64,000 bases of DNA from Bacillota bacterium (GCA_023460535.1 JAEWPV010000007.1:248001-312000), one strand, 5' to 3'. Positions 51,913 to 60,770 are shown, counted from the first letter of the stretch. The notes: a model not told the origin generated them from the letters alone. Numbers and translations are program-made.

Positions 51913-52983
51913 TTATTTACTTTCCGGTACCTCTTTATTAAACCAATGAGGGGTTTTGTTTGCGATTCGAACAAGTGTAAGCATTACAGGCACCTCAACC
52001 AGCACGCCCACTATTGTGGCGAGTGCCACCGGAGAGGTGGGACCGAACAGCGAGATGGCAACCGCCACAGCCAGCTCAAAGAAGTTCGATGCACCAATCA
52101 TCCCCGCGGGCGCGGCAACATTGTGGGGAAGCTTCAGCATTTTTGAAGCAAGGTAGGCAATAAAGAAAATCAGGAAGGTTTGAATCGTCAGCGGAAGCGC
52201 AATTAGCAGGATGTGCAACGGGTTTTCTAAAATGACATTGCCCTGGAACGAGAAGATGATAACGAGTGTAAGCAAAAGCCCGATGACGGTGATGTTGTTG
52301 AATTTAGGGAGGAATCTGTTTTCAAAATACTCCTGCCCTTTGTGTTTAATCATCAATACCCGGGTGAGTACCCCCGCCGTTAACGGGATAACCACAAACA
52401 ATACCACCGACAGAATCAGCGTATCCCACGGAACCGCCACGCCGCTTACACCCAGTAAAAACGCGACAATGGGGGTAAATGCCACTAAGATAATCAGGTC
52501 GTTTGTAGCAACCTGCACCACCGTGTAGGCGGGGTTGCCCTTTGTCAGGTGGCTCCACACAAACACCATCGCGGTGCAGGGCGCAGCACCCAGCAAAACC
52601 GCTCCCGCCAGATAATCGCGGGCAAGCTCCGCCGGAATAAACGACCGAAACAGGACGTAAAAGAACAGTGCCGCGATACCGTACATGGTAAAGGGCTTAA
52701 TCAACCAATTTGTCACCCATGTGACAAATAACCCCTTGGGGTTTTTTCCGACGTTTTTAATGCTAATAAAGTCCACCTTCATCATCATCGGGTAGATCAT
52801 CAGCCAGATCAGTACGGCAATGGGAATGGACACGTTGGCATATTCAAACCTGCCTAAGAAACTGGGTACACCGGGCAAAAACTTCCCGATTAGTACCCCC
52901 GCAACCATGCAAAGAATAACCCACACGGTCAGATATTTTTCGAAAAAGCCGATGCCTGTCGCTTTGGTTTTTGCTTTACTCAT
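51913..52983 (-). CDS. Acr3-type arsenite efflux pump
   Basis: 356 residues, about ten membrane helices, with ACR3 motifs GAAPCTAMVFVWSHLTKGNP (catalytic Cys region) and NFFELAVAVAISLFG plus GVLVEVPVMLTLVRI at the C-terminus. Extrudes arsenite by membrane potential. Located 12 nt after the ArsR-family gene, together a minimal ars operon. No arsenate reductase gene is next to it. Confidence 0.95.
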   Translation of the reverse strand: MSKAKTKATGIGFFEKYLTVWVILCMVAGVLIGKFLPGVPSFLGRFEYANVSIPIAVLIWLMIYPMMMKVDFISIKNVGKNPKGLFVTWVTNWLIKPFTMYGIAALFFYVLFRSFIPAELARDYLAGAVLLGAAPCTAMVFVWSHLTKGNPAYTVVQVATNDLIILVAFTPIVAFLLGVSGVAVPWDTLILSVVLFVVIPLTAGVLTRVLMIKHKGQEYFENRFLPKFNNITVIGLLLTLVIIFSFQGNVILENPLHILLIALPLTIQTFLIFFIAYLASKMLKLPHNVAAPAGMIGASNFFELAVAVAISLFGPTSPVALATIVGVLVEVPVMLTLVRIANKTPHWFNKEVPESK

Positions 52984-52995
52984 ATCAATCTCTCC

Positions 52996-53334
52996 TTAAT
53001 CAATTCGCCCGCATAGGTTTTGGGCTTTGCATGTACCCAATCGCTCTTTGTCCGCGCAATAGGTCGGCAGCGCGTTCCATTGACGGATGAGGTAGTCGCA
53101 CAGCTCGGGGTTCTCGCTGCAAAACGCCTCGTTTTTCTTGTAGTATGCCCATTGCGCCCGCTTCGTGCTCAATAGAATCCCCGCCCTTTTAAGCACGGCC
53201 AGATGACGCGACGCGTTAGACTGGGTGAGCTGTACGCAACCCTCTATCTCGCACACGCACAGCTCGTTGTCCCACACCAGCGCCAGTATGCGCAGCCGCG
53301 TTTCATCCGACAACGCCTTAAAAACATCCACCAT
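52996..53334 (-). CDS. arsR: ArsR/SmtB-family repressor of the acr3 operon
   Basis: 112 residues: KALSDETRLRILALVWDNELCVCEIEGCVQLTQSNASRHLAVLKRAGILLSTKRAQWAYYKK, with the metal-sensing ELCVCE in the alpha-3 helix and extra Cys residues at the C-terminus (CSENPELC, CADKERLGTCKAQNLC). Released from DNA by As(III) in family members. First gene of arsR-acr3. Confidence 0.93.
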   Translation of the reverse strand: MVDVFKALSDETRLRILALVWDNELCVCEIEGCVQLTQSNASRHLAVLKRAGILLSTKRAQWAYYKKNEAFCSENPELCDYLIRQWNALPTYCADKERLGTCKAQNLCGRID

Positions 53335-53392
53335 ACCCCTGCCCCGTCCTTTCCCGCACCCGGCGTCCCAAATTCGCCCAATACCCTATCGT

Positions 53393-53404
53393 ATATTCGA
53401 ATAT
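53393..53404. promoter_or_regulatory. Candidate ArsR operator upstream of arsR-acr3
   Basis: ATATTCGAATAT, a perfect 12-bp palindrome, about 60 bp upstream of the arsR start. No clean -35/-10 could be fixed beside it. Confidence 0.4.
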
Positions 53405-53462
53405 GCGCTTACACGCATATACTATGCGGCAGATACCGTGCACTTGCCATGGTTGACGTGAT

Positions 53463-53552
53463 TATACTCAACAAACTTCAAAACGAAACCGTTTTGAACC
53501 GCACGGAAAACCGTGCGGCGCCCACAAATGTGGGCGGTTTGTGACGTCTATA
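53463..53552. mobile_element. Small MITE-like element with hairpins
   Basis: Ends TATACTCAACAAACTT and (reverse strand) TATAGACGTCACAAACC resemble the terminal repeats of the next element. Inside are three perfect 4-nt-loop hairpins: CAAAACG/CGTTTTG, CCGCACGG/CCGTGCGG, GCCCAC/GTGGGC. Confidence 0.5.
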
Positions 53553-53737
53553 GTCAATAAACACGCCATCAGGCGTGCGGCAGGTACGATATCTAATTCA
53601 CTTTTATAATGTCCGAACAAAATCGAGCAAAAGCTTGCGTTTATGGCTTTTACGAAGATTTTTTCGTAGACATTATTAGTGAATTAGATATTCCTGCCGC
53701 TTGAAAACAGGGACTGTTTTCAAGTTTGTTGACTATA
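53549..53737. mobile_element. MITE-like palindromic element, 189 bp
   Basis: TATAGTCAA at the left and TTGACTATA at the right, with further pairing GCGGCAGG/CCTGCCGC, ATATCTAATTCACT/AGTGAATTAGATAT and ATAATGTC/GACATTAT. Each arm also holds a private hairpin (CACGCC/GGCGTG; CTTGAAAACAG/CTGTTTTCAAG). TA flanks fit an IS630-type target. No ORF. Its right end supplies the final codons of the oxidoreductase gene. Confidence 0.7.
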
Positions 53738-55375
53738 TTTGCTCTGTGTCTTTTTATACTGCTTGTGTCCACCCGAAAGGTTGTACACCCGCAAAAACCC
53801 ACTGTTAAGCAGAATATTTTGTGCGGCATTACCGGTAACCCCCTTGTTGCAGTACGTTACGGCAACGGCGTTTTTATCAAGCTTTTTCACCTGCGCCCGA
53901 AGCGCAGCATGGGGTAGACTCTGGGCCGACGCGATATGCGCACTGTCATACTGTTTTTCCGCCCTTGCGTCAATGAGGGTGTACGGCTCGCCGGACTGTA
54001 TCAGCGCGTCAAGCTCATCTGGGGTAATCAGCGGTCTGCCCTTTGCGATGGCGTTATCCAGAATCATACCGGTGTACATCACCGGGTCCTTGGTGGTGGA
54101 AAAGGGCGGCGCATACGCAAGGTCAAGATGGGACAGATCCTCCGCCTTTGCCTTAAAGGTGATGGCGGTAACAAAGACGTCAATTCGCTTATCTACGCCC
54201 TCACTGCCCACGATCTGAACACCCAGCAGCCTGCCGTCGCGCTTATCGGCTATGCCCTTTATCACCATCTCTTTGCCGCCCATATAATCGGGCTTGTTTG
54301 GCTTAATGTTATGGCACACCTGCACCTCGTAGCCATGTTCTTTCGCTTCCCTTTCAGAAAGCCCCGTCTGCGCCACCGTCATGTCAAAGATACGGAAGAT
54401 GCCGGTGCCGAGAATGCCGCGAAAGCGAAGCGATCCGCCCGTTATCGCATCCCCCGCAATCCGCCCCGTTTTGTTGGCGGTAGAGCCTAGCGGGCGGTAC
54501 AAGGGCTTGCCGGTAACCAGCTGAACCTGCTCGATGCAATCGCCGCAGGCGAAGATATCCGGTATACTGGTCTGCATTTTTTCGTTAACCTGTATGGCAC
54601 CCGACGCACCAAGCTGGATGCCCGCCGCCTGCGCAAGTGCAGTATTGGGGCGCACGCCCGCCGAAACAAGCACCATATCCGCCTGAATCTGCGTACCGTC
54701 TGCAAGAGTAATGCCGTCCCCGGTAACCGCTGTAACCGTAGCACCCAGATGCAGCGTTACACCGTTCTTTTCAAGCTCCTGCTGCACATACACCGCCATG
54801 TCGGCATCCAACCCCGGGGTGACCTGCGGCAGCCGTTCTATCAGCGTAACCGCAATACCCAGCTGGTTGAGGTTTTCGCAAACCTCCAGCCCGATAAAGC
54901 CCGTTCCGATAATCGCGGCGGTCTTCGGCGACTTCTCGGTAAGAAACGCCTTGATACGGTTCATGTCGCCGATGTTGCGCAGGGTAAACACATTATCTCT
55001 GTCCGCCCCGTCAATTGGGGGAACCACCGCACCGGCACCGGTCGCTAGCACCAGTGTGTCGTAGCTATCACAAAACACCTCGCCTGTCTCAAGGTTGCTT
55101 ACCACGATGGATTTTGCAGCGGGGTCAACGGATAGCACCTCGTGCCGGGTTTTAATCTTTACGTTATACTTACTAAGAAAAAACGCCGGGTCGCGCGGTG
55201 TCAGCTCCTGCGCACTCTCTACCATTCCACCGATGTAATAGGGCATACCGCAGCCGGAATAGGAGATAAAGATGTCCTTCTCGTAGATGACTATCTCGGC
55301 CTGCTCGTTGTTTCTTCTCGCCTTCGCGGCGGCGGAGGTTCCCGCTGCGACCGCACCGATGATTACAATTCTCAT
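53720..55375 (-). CDS. CoA-disulfide reductase-like flavoprotein with C-terminal rhodanese domain
   Basis: 551 residues. FAD/NAD(P)H Rossmann motifs IGAVAAGTSAAAKARR (about 5-20) and IIGTGFIGLEVCENL, single redox Cys in YSGCGMPYYIGG (about 43), then a dimerisation domain. From about 455 a rhodanese domain follows with active-site loop VTYCNKGVTG. Such fusions reduce CoA-disulfides, CoA-persulfides or polysulfides. Third gene of an ArsR-led operon. The last codons come from the MITE-like element. Confidence 0.88.
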   Translation of the reverse strand: MRIVIIGAVAAGTSAAAKARRNNEQAEIVIYEKDIFISYSGCGMPYYIGGMVESAQELTPRDPAFFLSKYNVKIKTRHEVLSVDPAAKSIVVSNLETGEVFCDSYDTLVLATGAGAVVPPIDGADRDNVFTLRNIGDMNRIKAFLTEKSPKTAAIIGTGFIGLEVCENLNQLGIAVTLIERLPQVTPGLDADMAVYVQQELEKNGVTLHLGATVTAVTGDGITLADGTQIQADMVLVSAGVRPNTALAQAAGIQLGASGAIQVNEKMQTSIPDIFACGDCIEQVQLVTGKPLYRPLGSTANKTGRIAGDAITGGSLRFRGILGTGIFRIFDMTVAQTGLSEREAKEHGYEVQVCHNIKPNKPDYMGGKEMVIKGIADKRDGRLLGVQIVGSEGVDKRIDVFVTAITFKAKAEDLSHLDLAYAPPFSTTKDPVMYTGMILDNAIAKGRPLITPDELDALIQSGEPYTLIDARAEKQYDSAHIASAQSLPHAALRAQVKKLDKNAVAVTYCNKGVTGNAAQNILLNSGFLRVYNLSGGHKQYKKTQSKYSQQT

Positions 55376-55398
55376 TTTTCACCTCTCCTTAACTCGAA

Positions 55399-55950
55399 TT
55401 ACAGTATTATCAGATCACTGCCAAGCCCCGATGGGGTTAGTTCCAAAATGAGATACGAAGGGTGTGCGGGTGCTTTGGGTCGTGATATCGAACCGGGACT
55501 CATTACATATACCGAGCCATGGTTTTTGATGTACGGAATATGGGTATGCCCGCAAATCAGAACGCTGTTTTGAGCCGCGTTATCAAGAAAGTGCTGCGTT
55601 GCGGGCGAGTCCTCATACAGATACTCGGTGTTTTTGCTTTGGCTTCCGTGAATGATGGTAATACTCCAACCAAACACACGAAACCCAAACGAAAAGGGTA
55701 GCCGCGCAAGATAGGCTTTGCTGTCCGGGTCGCATATGCTCGACTCGGCGGTCATCTCGTCATGGTTGCCTTTTACGGAGATAATTTTACCCTGCCTGCA
55801 CAACAAGATGATTTCCTTTGCGTTTTGCTCGGTGTCCACAAGATCACCTGTGGAAAAAACGGCATCAATGTTCCTCGTATTTAAATCGTCCAGCGCGTTT
55901 TTTAGGCAAGCTATCTCACCATGGATGTCGCCCACAACCGCAATTCTCAT
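55399..55950 (-). CDS. Metallophosphoesterase (YfcE/MJ0936-like)
   Basis: 183 residues with calcineurin-like motifs: VVGDIHGEIACL, STGDLVDTEQ, VKGNHDEMT, ITIIHGSQ and CGHTHIPY. A two-metal phosphodiesterase family with small or unknown substrates. Between ArsR and the CoA-disulfide reductase-like gene, gaps of 5 and 23 nt, so one operon. Confidence 0.85.
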   Translation of the reverse strand: MRIAVVGDIHGEIACLKNALDDLNTRNIDAVFSTGDLVDTEQNAKEIILLCRQGKIISVKGNHDEMTAESSICDPDSKAYLARLPFSFGFRVFGWSITIIHGSQSKNTEYLYEDSPATQHFLDNAAQNSVLICGHTHIPYIKNHGSVYVMSPGSISRPKAPAHPSYLILELTPSGLGSDLIIL

Positions 55951-55955
55951 TTGAT

Positions 55956-56288
55956 TTACTCCCCTTTATCGTTACATCTCGGGGTACTACTGCCGTTTTT
56001 GCAGATGCAATCCTGGTTATCCGTGGTTATGTTCTCCCAAAAGTCCTTGATTGCCTTCGCCTTCTCGGTATTCGTACTGTATTTCATCCACGAGCCTTCC
56101 TTTCGGCAGTTTACAAGCCCGCTGTCGCTTAGTATCTTCATGTGGTACGAAAGTGTCGGCTGGGTAATGGCAAACGACTCCAGAATATCGCATGCGCACA
56201 TCTCCCCGCAGGAGAGCATCTCCACAATCTTAAGCCGGGTTTCATCCGATAGCGCTTTAAACAACAGCGCATACTCGGCGTGCTTCAT
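55956..56288 (-). CDS. ArsR-family regulator, redox/metal operon 2
   Basis: 110 residues: LLFKALSDETRLKIVEMLSCGEMCACDILESFAITQPTLSYHMKILSDSGLVNCRKEGSWMKYS, a winged helix with ECACD-type Cys in MCACD and Cys-rich tail. The YSxM/HMKIL form differs from the acr3 repressor. Likely autoregulates through two repeats in its own promoter. Confidence 0.9.
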   Translation of the reverse strand: MKHAEYALLFKALSDETRLKIVEMLSCGEMCACDILESFAITQPTLSYHMKILSDSGLVNCRKEGSWMKYSTNTEKAKAIKDFWENITTDNQDCICKNGSSTPRCNDKGE

Positions 56289-56314
56289 TTTTCGGTCGTC
56301 CTTTCCGTTAGGAT

Positions 56315-56372
56315 ATAGAGAACTATCAATATCTTTATTGTAGTTAAGAGATAGAGACCTGTCAATGTCTTT
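56315..56372 (-). promoter_or_regulatory. Promoter and operator repeats of ArsR operon 2
   Basis: Minus-strand TTGACA (56365-56360), 17-bp spacer, TACAAT (56342-56337). A 22-bp sequence starting ATAGAGA is repeated at 56315-56336 and 56351-56372 (about 18 of 22 identical), 36 bp apart, flanking the -10 and covering the -35. Confidence 0.75.
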
Positions 56373-56396
56373 TTCGAATAATACACGAATTTTACA

Positions 56397-56430
56397 AAAA
56401 CCTTCGAGCCTTTGCCCGAAGGTTTTTTGA
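56397..56430 (-). terminator. Terminator of the thioredoxin/permease operon
   Basis: AACCTTCG/CGAAGGTT stem with T runs on both strands, between the thioredoxin-like gene end and the ArsR operon 2 promoter. Confidence 0.8.
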
Positions 56431-56506
56431 TTATAGCTATTAGTTATATTCCCTGATGCGACAAGCTGTCCGCCCGGAGATACTCCAGACGTTTGGTCTT
56501 CAGCAC

Positions 56507-56860
56507 CTACCGGCTAGCTTCCTTTTGCAGAATTTTCACAATCTCGTCGGCTTTTAAAACCCTGCCGTACGCCACGACCTTGTTGTTCACAATCAGCGCG
56601 GGGGTGGTCATCACGCCGTAGGCGGCAATCTGCGCAAAATCGGTCACATGCTCTATGGCAGGGTCCATACCAAGCTGTGTGAGCGCAAGCTTTGCGTTCT
56701 CCTCCAGCTCGTTGCACTTTTTACAACCAGACCCTAAAACCTTTACGGCTGCTGATAGTGCATTATCCTTTGGCGTCCCCGCTGCTGCCTGTTCTCCGTT
56801 TTTGCCCTGACAGCCGCAGGATGCCGGCTGTTCTTTTTTCTTGCCGAATAAGCCCATCAT
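56507..56860 (-). CDS. Small thioredoxin-like redox protein
   Basis: 117 residues with a Gly-Cys lead (MMGLFGKKKEQPASCGCQGKNG) and a small thioredoxin domain, LGSGCKKCNELEENAKLAL (CxxC active site, about 45-48) and MTTPALIVNNKVVAYG cis-Pro region. This 'redox-active disulfide protein 2' type is often next to ArsP-like permeases. Probably transfers electrons to the permease or to arsenic-related enzymes. Last gene of its operon. Confidence 0.88.
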   Translation of the reverse strand: MMGLFGKKKEQPASCGCQGKNGEQAAAGTPKDNALSAAVKVLGSGCKKCNELEENAKLALTQLGMDPAIEHVTDFAQIAAYGVMTTPALIVNNKVVAYGRVLKADEIVKILQKEASR

Positions 56861-56871
56861 GCCATTCTCCT

Positions 56872-57306
56872 TTACAAAATCATCTCTTCAAGAATTTCTG
56901 TGGCGTCACAGACTAGTTTGGGGCAAACTGTTTGAAATAATCCCTGCTCTTTGAGTGTCTCGAGCTGTTCGGGCACGGATAGGTCGTAGCCCAGCAGCTC
57001 CTTGCACACAATCGAGCCGTTGCGCTCACAAAAGCGCCCGTTAAACTCCATGGCACGTGCACCGGCCTTTGCCTTTTCTTCCATGTCGCCCGTATGGTAA
57101 TGCCCCTGCTTGAGCCCGAGCGCCATCAGCGCACCCGAGACCGCACCGCATAACTCACCGCACCTTGCACCACCGCCGAATGAGGACGCGATTTTTAGCG
57201 CAAGCTCCTCCGAAATCCCCAGCTCCTCGGCAAAAGGGGCGAGCACCGATTGTGCGCAGTTAAACCCGTGACCAAAATACTCCTGTGCTTTTTGCTTGTA
57301 ATCCAT
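56872..57306 (-). CDS. C_GCAxxG_C_C family redox protein
   Basis: 144 residues with the family Cys spacing: FNCAQSVL, SSFGGGARCGELCGAVSGALMALG, CERNGSIVCKELLG and VCPKLVCDATEILEEMI. Thought to be a redox or metal-linked protein; biochemical role not known. ATG at 57306 with GGAGG. Sits between the CcdA-like gene and the thioredoxin-like gene. Confidence 0.88.
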   Translation of the reverse strand: MDYKQKAQEYFGHGFNCAQSVLAPFAEELGISEELALKIASSFGGGARCGELCGAVSGALMALGLKQGHYHTGDMEEKAKAGARAMEFNGRFCERNGSIVCKELLGYDLSVPEQLETLKEQGLFQTVCPKLVCDATEILEEMIL

Positions 57307-57324
57307 TGATGTCATCCTCCAAAT

Positions 57325-58014
57325 TTAAAATCCAATATAAAACATGTAAAGACCGATAGCAAGGACGATAGCCCCCATGCCGATTTTCAGCACCGTACTC
57401 AGCCTTGCGTATCTTTTGCTTTGTGTGAGTTTTTGAACCAGGCCGATTGACGTTCCCGCAACGATAGCTAGAACCCCATGCCCGATTGAGTAGAGAAGCA
57501 GTAAAAGGATTCCCCAAACGATGTTGCCTTTGCCCGCAACAATAGCAAGAAGGGCGATTAAAACAGGCGTAGAACAAGGCGAGGAAAATACCCCCGCGAG
57601 TATTCCCGCAATAAACGCGCCGATATGTCCTTTTTTGGTATTTTTTGATACTAGGTAGCTGGACGGTATAATCTCAAATATTCCCCAAGTCTGTAATGCC
57701 ATCAGCACCATCAGTATCCCCAGTACAATATACCACCAACCCGCTCCGGCACTCATCAGCTTGCCTGCCAGTGACGCAATGACTCCCAATGTCGTAAAGG
57801 TAACGGCAGACCCCGCCGCAAACGTCACGGATAATAAAAACGCCTTTTTCGTGTCTTTTTGACCGGTCCCCCCCACATAGCCGATTACCAGCGGAATGCC
57901 CGACAAGGCACACGGGGTAAAGGAAGTAAGAACGCCGGCAAAAAGCGCCAGGAGCGGAGCAAGCCAAACGCTTTCTCCAATGAGCGCAGACAGTTGTGCC
58001 AGTAACGCGTCCAA
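57325..58014 (-). CDS. CcdA-like thiol:disulfide transmembrane protein
   Basis: 229 residues, six predicted helices. GVLTSFTPCALSGIPLVIGYVGG (first Cys) and GILAGVFSSPCSTPVLIALLAI (second Cys) are the paired membrane cysteines that carry electrons from cytosolic thioredoxin across the membrane. Directly next to an exported thioredoxin-like gene, its likely partner. Confidence 0.9.
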   Translation of the reverse strand: MDALLAQLSALIGESVWLAPLLALFAGVLTSFTPCALSGIPLVIGYVGGTGQKDTKKAFLLSVTFAAGSAVTFTTLGVIASLAGKLMSAGAGWWYIVLGILMVLMALQTWGIFEIIPSSYLVSKNTKKGHIGAFIAGILAGVFSSPCSTPVLIALLAIVAGKGNIVWGILLLLLYSIGHGVLAIVAGTSIGLVQKLTQSKRYARLSTVLKIGMGAIVLAIGLYMFYIGF

Positions 58015-58575
58015 CTACTCCACCCCCATCTCAGCAAAGATCAGGCGCATCTGGTCTTCGGTAAGCCCCCCTTGATGTGTTGTAAACACGTGTTCGCCTG
58101 TTGTTTTTAGGGTATACATCATAAACTCCATGCTTTGCTGCATGCTTTCGCTGGGAACATAAGGTGTGCCGTCCGCATTAAAGAAAACTTGGGTGGGAAT
58201 AACCGAAACAGGATAGTCGTTTGCGGCGTCCGTGTACTTCCACACGTCAACAAACTGAACAATCGCTTTTCCCTGCCATTCTTCGTTAAGGGTGACGAGA
58301 ACGGGTGCCATCTGTTGGCAGGGTATGCAGGAATCCGAACCGAAATCGATTACCATCGGCAGCTTGTAGGATTTAAGCGTTTCAAGATCCACCTGTGATA
58401 CCGCAAGCGGAATGTGTTCAACCGTCAACCCGCCTTCGTTAGCGGCAGAACCTTTTTCGGTTTTGTCGCTAAATGACTTGATAACAAATATCCCCGCAAT
58501 CAGTAATATGATTGCAGACACCGTTACAATGCGTATGGTGAGAAGTTTCTTTTTGTTGGCGGTCAGTTCATCCAT
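58015..58575 (-). CDS. Membrane-anchored thioredoxin-like protein (TlpA-type)
   Basis: 186 residues: N-terminal membrane anchor (RIVTVSAIILLIAGIFVIKSF), then a thioredoxin domain with DFGSDSCIPCQQMAPVL (CxxC) and VIPTQVFFNADG (cis-Pro). Faces outside and should receive electrons from the CcdA-like protein. The stop touches the CcdA-like start. Confidence 0.88.
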   Translation of the reverse strand: MDELTANKKKLLTIRIVTVSAIILLIAGIFVIKSFSDKTEKGSAANEGGLTVEHIPLAVSQVDLETLKSYKLPMVIDFGSDSCIPCQQMAPVLVTLNEEWQGKAIVQFVDVWKYTDAANDYPVSVIPTQVFFNADGTPYVPSESMQQSMEFMMYTLKTTGEHVFTTHQGGLTEDQMRLIFAEMGVE

Positions 58576-58718
58576 TTTTTTCGACCATTCCTTTCTGGCG
58601 TCCGATACCGCAAAGAAGCAATGCGTAGTTAACCACTGTAACGCAACCTTACTGTAGGACGTGATGTGTCTCTACTTCTGCTTTCTGTAGTCTAGGAGTA
58701 TAGCATTTAAGCTTTTCT

Positions 58719-59258
58719 CTACCTTATCGTTTTGGCGTTCTCACACATCTGCTCCACCTCTTTTTTTGGGATAAGCTTTGACAGAACGAACGCGATGAGA
58801 ATGATGCCCGGGATATCCACAAGCAGCCTAGTTATGGCAAACTTAGCGCCAAGGGAGGTAAGCTCAAACAAAAACATCGGTATCTTGGTTGTGGACCACG
58901 CGCCGATAAAGATTAGAATGTTACTGAATGTTACGCCCTTTTTCATAAATACCGCCGCAACCGGGAACGCCCCATACAACGGGCCCGCGGCAACCGAGCC
59001 AATGATTATGGCTAATACAATACCCTTTATACCGGAACCCTTACCCATATATTTTATCATGGTCTCCCGCGGCACCCAAACATCCAAAAGCCCCAACAGC
59101 ACAAAGATGGGCGGGATAACAAGCATCATCTCCTTTACGGAAAAGGCGGTAATACCAAGGGCTTTGAACCCCAGCTCCCTGTTTATTACCGTCAGCACGG
59201 CAAATGCCGCCGCCACAACCAAAAACACCCGATATCGTTTTAACACCGCCTTCATCAT
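58719..59258 (-). CDS. Permease half-subunit (DUF318/ArsP-related)
   Basis: 179 residues with four or five helices, VFLVVAAAFAVLTVINRELG...FVLLGLLDVWVPRETMIKYMG, SVAAGPLYGAFPVAAVFMKKG and STTKIPMFLFELTSLGAKFAI, matching one half of the DUF318 permease. Shares its start with the stop of the next half-gene, so both probably form one transporter. Confidence 0.8.
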   Translation of the reverse strand: MMKAVLKRYRVFLVVAAAFAVLTVINRELGFKALGITAFSVKEMMLVIPPIFVLLGLLDVWVPRETMIKYMGKGSGIKGIVLAIIIGSVAAGPLYGAFPVAAVFMKKGVTFSNILIFIGAWSTTKIPMFLFELTSLGAKFAITRLLVDIPGIILIAFVLSKLIPKKEVEQMCENAKTIR

Positions 59259-59737
59259 TAACCCACCACCAATCCGATTGCATACGCCACAAGGAACGAA
59301 AAGGCAAACGCAAGCCCATTCCTTAACAACGTCGCTCTTTTACCAAAGTATTTAATCTCCACCGGCATGGTAACGATACCCACCATCATCAACGCCGAAA
59401 CAAACGCGCCAATCTGCATATAGCCCGCCCCGCCCTGCAACAGCATGGCTGCGGTGGGGAACGCGACAAACCCGGGTATTAGGGTAACCGCCCCCGTGAT
59501 TGCCGCAAGCAACACCCCAAGCCAGCCCGAATCCGCGCCGATGATTTTTGAGATCAGCTCGGTGTTCAGCACCGCAAGCAACAACCCGACCAACAGCAGA
59601 ACAACCAATAGCTCGGGCAGGATGTTCTCAAAGGATTTCCACGCCTTTTTAAGCGCCTTTTTCGTTTTTTCTTTGTCCTTTGCAAACGATAGCACCAGTA
59701 AAACAGCCGCGATGCCGTACAAAATATAGTTGCTCAT
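59258..59737 (-). CDS. Permease half-subunit (DUF318/ArsP-related)
   Basis: 159 residues from ATG at 59737 (GAGG eight bases upstream): ILPELLVVLLLVGLLLAVLNTELISKIIGADSGWLGVLLAAITGAVTLIPGFVAFPTAAMLLQGGAGY and a second helix set. Equivalent to the other half of the permease fold. It ends exactly where the partner begins, a split of the long ArsP-like protein next door. Confidence 0.8.
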   Translation of the reverse strand: MSNYILYGIAAVLLVLSFAKDKEKTKKALKKAWKSFENILPELLVVLLLVGLLLAVLNTELISKIIGADSGWLGVLLAAITGAVTLIPGFVAFPTAAMLLQGGAGYMQIGAFVSALMMVGIVTMPVEIKYFGKRATLLRNGLAFAFSFLVAYAIGLVVG

Positions 59738-59747
59738 TCTTATGTCC

Positions 59748-60770
59748 TCACCCAATCAGCAGGTATCCGAATGCATTGAACAGATACCCGATAACAATAA
59801 TCCCCAATACAACAATGCCGATAAAAACCGCCAATAGCCTTGGCTTTACCGCCTTGCGGAGCATAATCATGGAGGGCAGACTGAGCGCAGTTACCGCCAT
59901 CATAAAGGAAAGGATGGTGCCTAAGCCCGCCCCCTTGGCAAACAGACTTTCGGCGACGGGAATGGTTCCGAAGATATCCGCATACATCGGCACACCCACC
60001 AGTGCAGCCAGGATAACCGAGAACGGGTTGCCGCTGCCCAGCGCAGACACCACCCACGCCTCGGGTATCAGGTTGTGTATCAGCGCGCCGATGCCCACAC
60101 CCACAAGGATATAGGGTGCGACCTTTTTCACCGTCGCCTTTACCTGATCGCGGGCATAGACCAGCCGGTCTTTACGCGTTAACTCGGGCGCGTCAATCTC
60201 CACCGAGCCTGCCGCTTTTACAAACTCCTCTACATACCGCTCCATGCCAAACTTTTCAATCAGCGACCCGCCGATGACCGCCAGAATCAGCCCGACCACC
60301 ACATAGGCAACCGCTACCCTTGCGCCGAAGATGCTCATCAATAGGATCAACGAACCGAGATCGACCAGTGGGGACGAGATGAGAAACGAGAAGGTGACCC
60401 CAACGGGCAGCCCCGCGCCGGAAAAGCCGATAAACAGCGGAATGGACGAGCAGGAGCAAAAGGGCGTCACCGTTCCCAGCAGCGCGGCTAGCGTATTTGC
60501 GGCAAGCCCGCGAAACCGCCCCAGTATCTTTTTCGTCCGCTCGGGAGGAAAATGGCTTTGTATGTATGAAATCATAAAAATCAGTACCGAGAGCAAAACA
60601 AAGATCTTTATTACATCGTAAATAAAAAACTGAATGCCGCCACCCAGCCAACCATTCGTGTCAAGCCCGACCGCCGATACCCCGTAGCCGACCAGCTCGT
60701 TAAGCCACTGCATGCCCAGTATCTGATTCTGAAAGAAGTCCCAAACCGTTCGTATTACCTGCATATACAA
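59748..60770 (-). CDS. ArsP-like permease (DUF318), full length
   Basis: 340 residues, about eight helices. Family motifs: GTVTPFCSCSSIPLFIGFSGAGLPVGVTFSFLISSPLVDLGSLILL, with the CSCSS cysteines conserved in organoarsenical efflux ArsP, and GVGIGALIHNLIPEAWV plus GVPMYADIFGTIPVAESLFAKG. Probably exports trivalent methylarsenicals or a thiol-linked metalloid. Overlaps the ArsR gene upstream by 16 nt. Confidence 0.88.
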   Translation of the reverse strand: MYMQVIRTVWDFFQNQILGMQWLNELVGYGVSAVGLDTNGWLGGGIQFFIYDVIKIFVLLSVLIFMISYIQSHFPPERTKKILGRFRGLAANTLAALLGTVTPFCSCSSIPLFIGFSGAGLPVGVTFSFLISSPLVDLGSLILLMSIFGARVAVAYVVVGLILAVIGGSLIEKFGMERYVEEFVKAAGSVEIDAPELTRKDRLVYARDQVKATVKKVAPYILVGVGIGALIHNLIPEAWVVSALGSGNPFSVILAALVGVPMYADIFGTIPVAESLFAKGAGLGTILSFMMAVTALSLPSMIMLRKAVKPRLLAVFIGIVVLGIIVIGYLFNAFGYLLIG

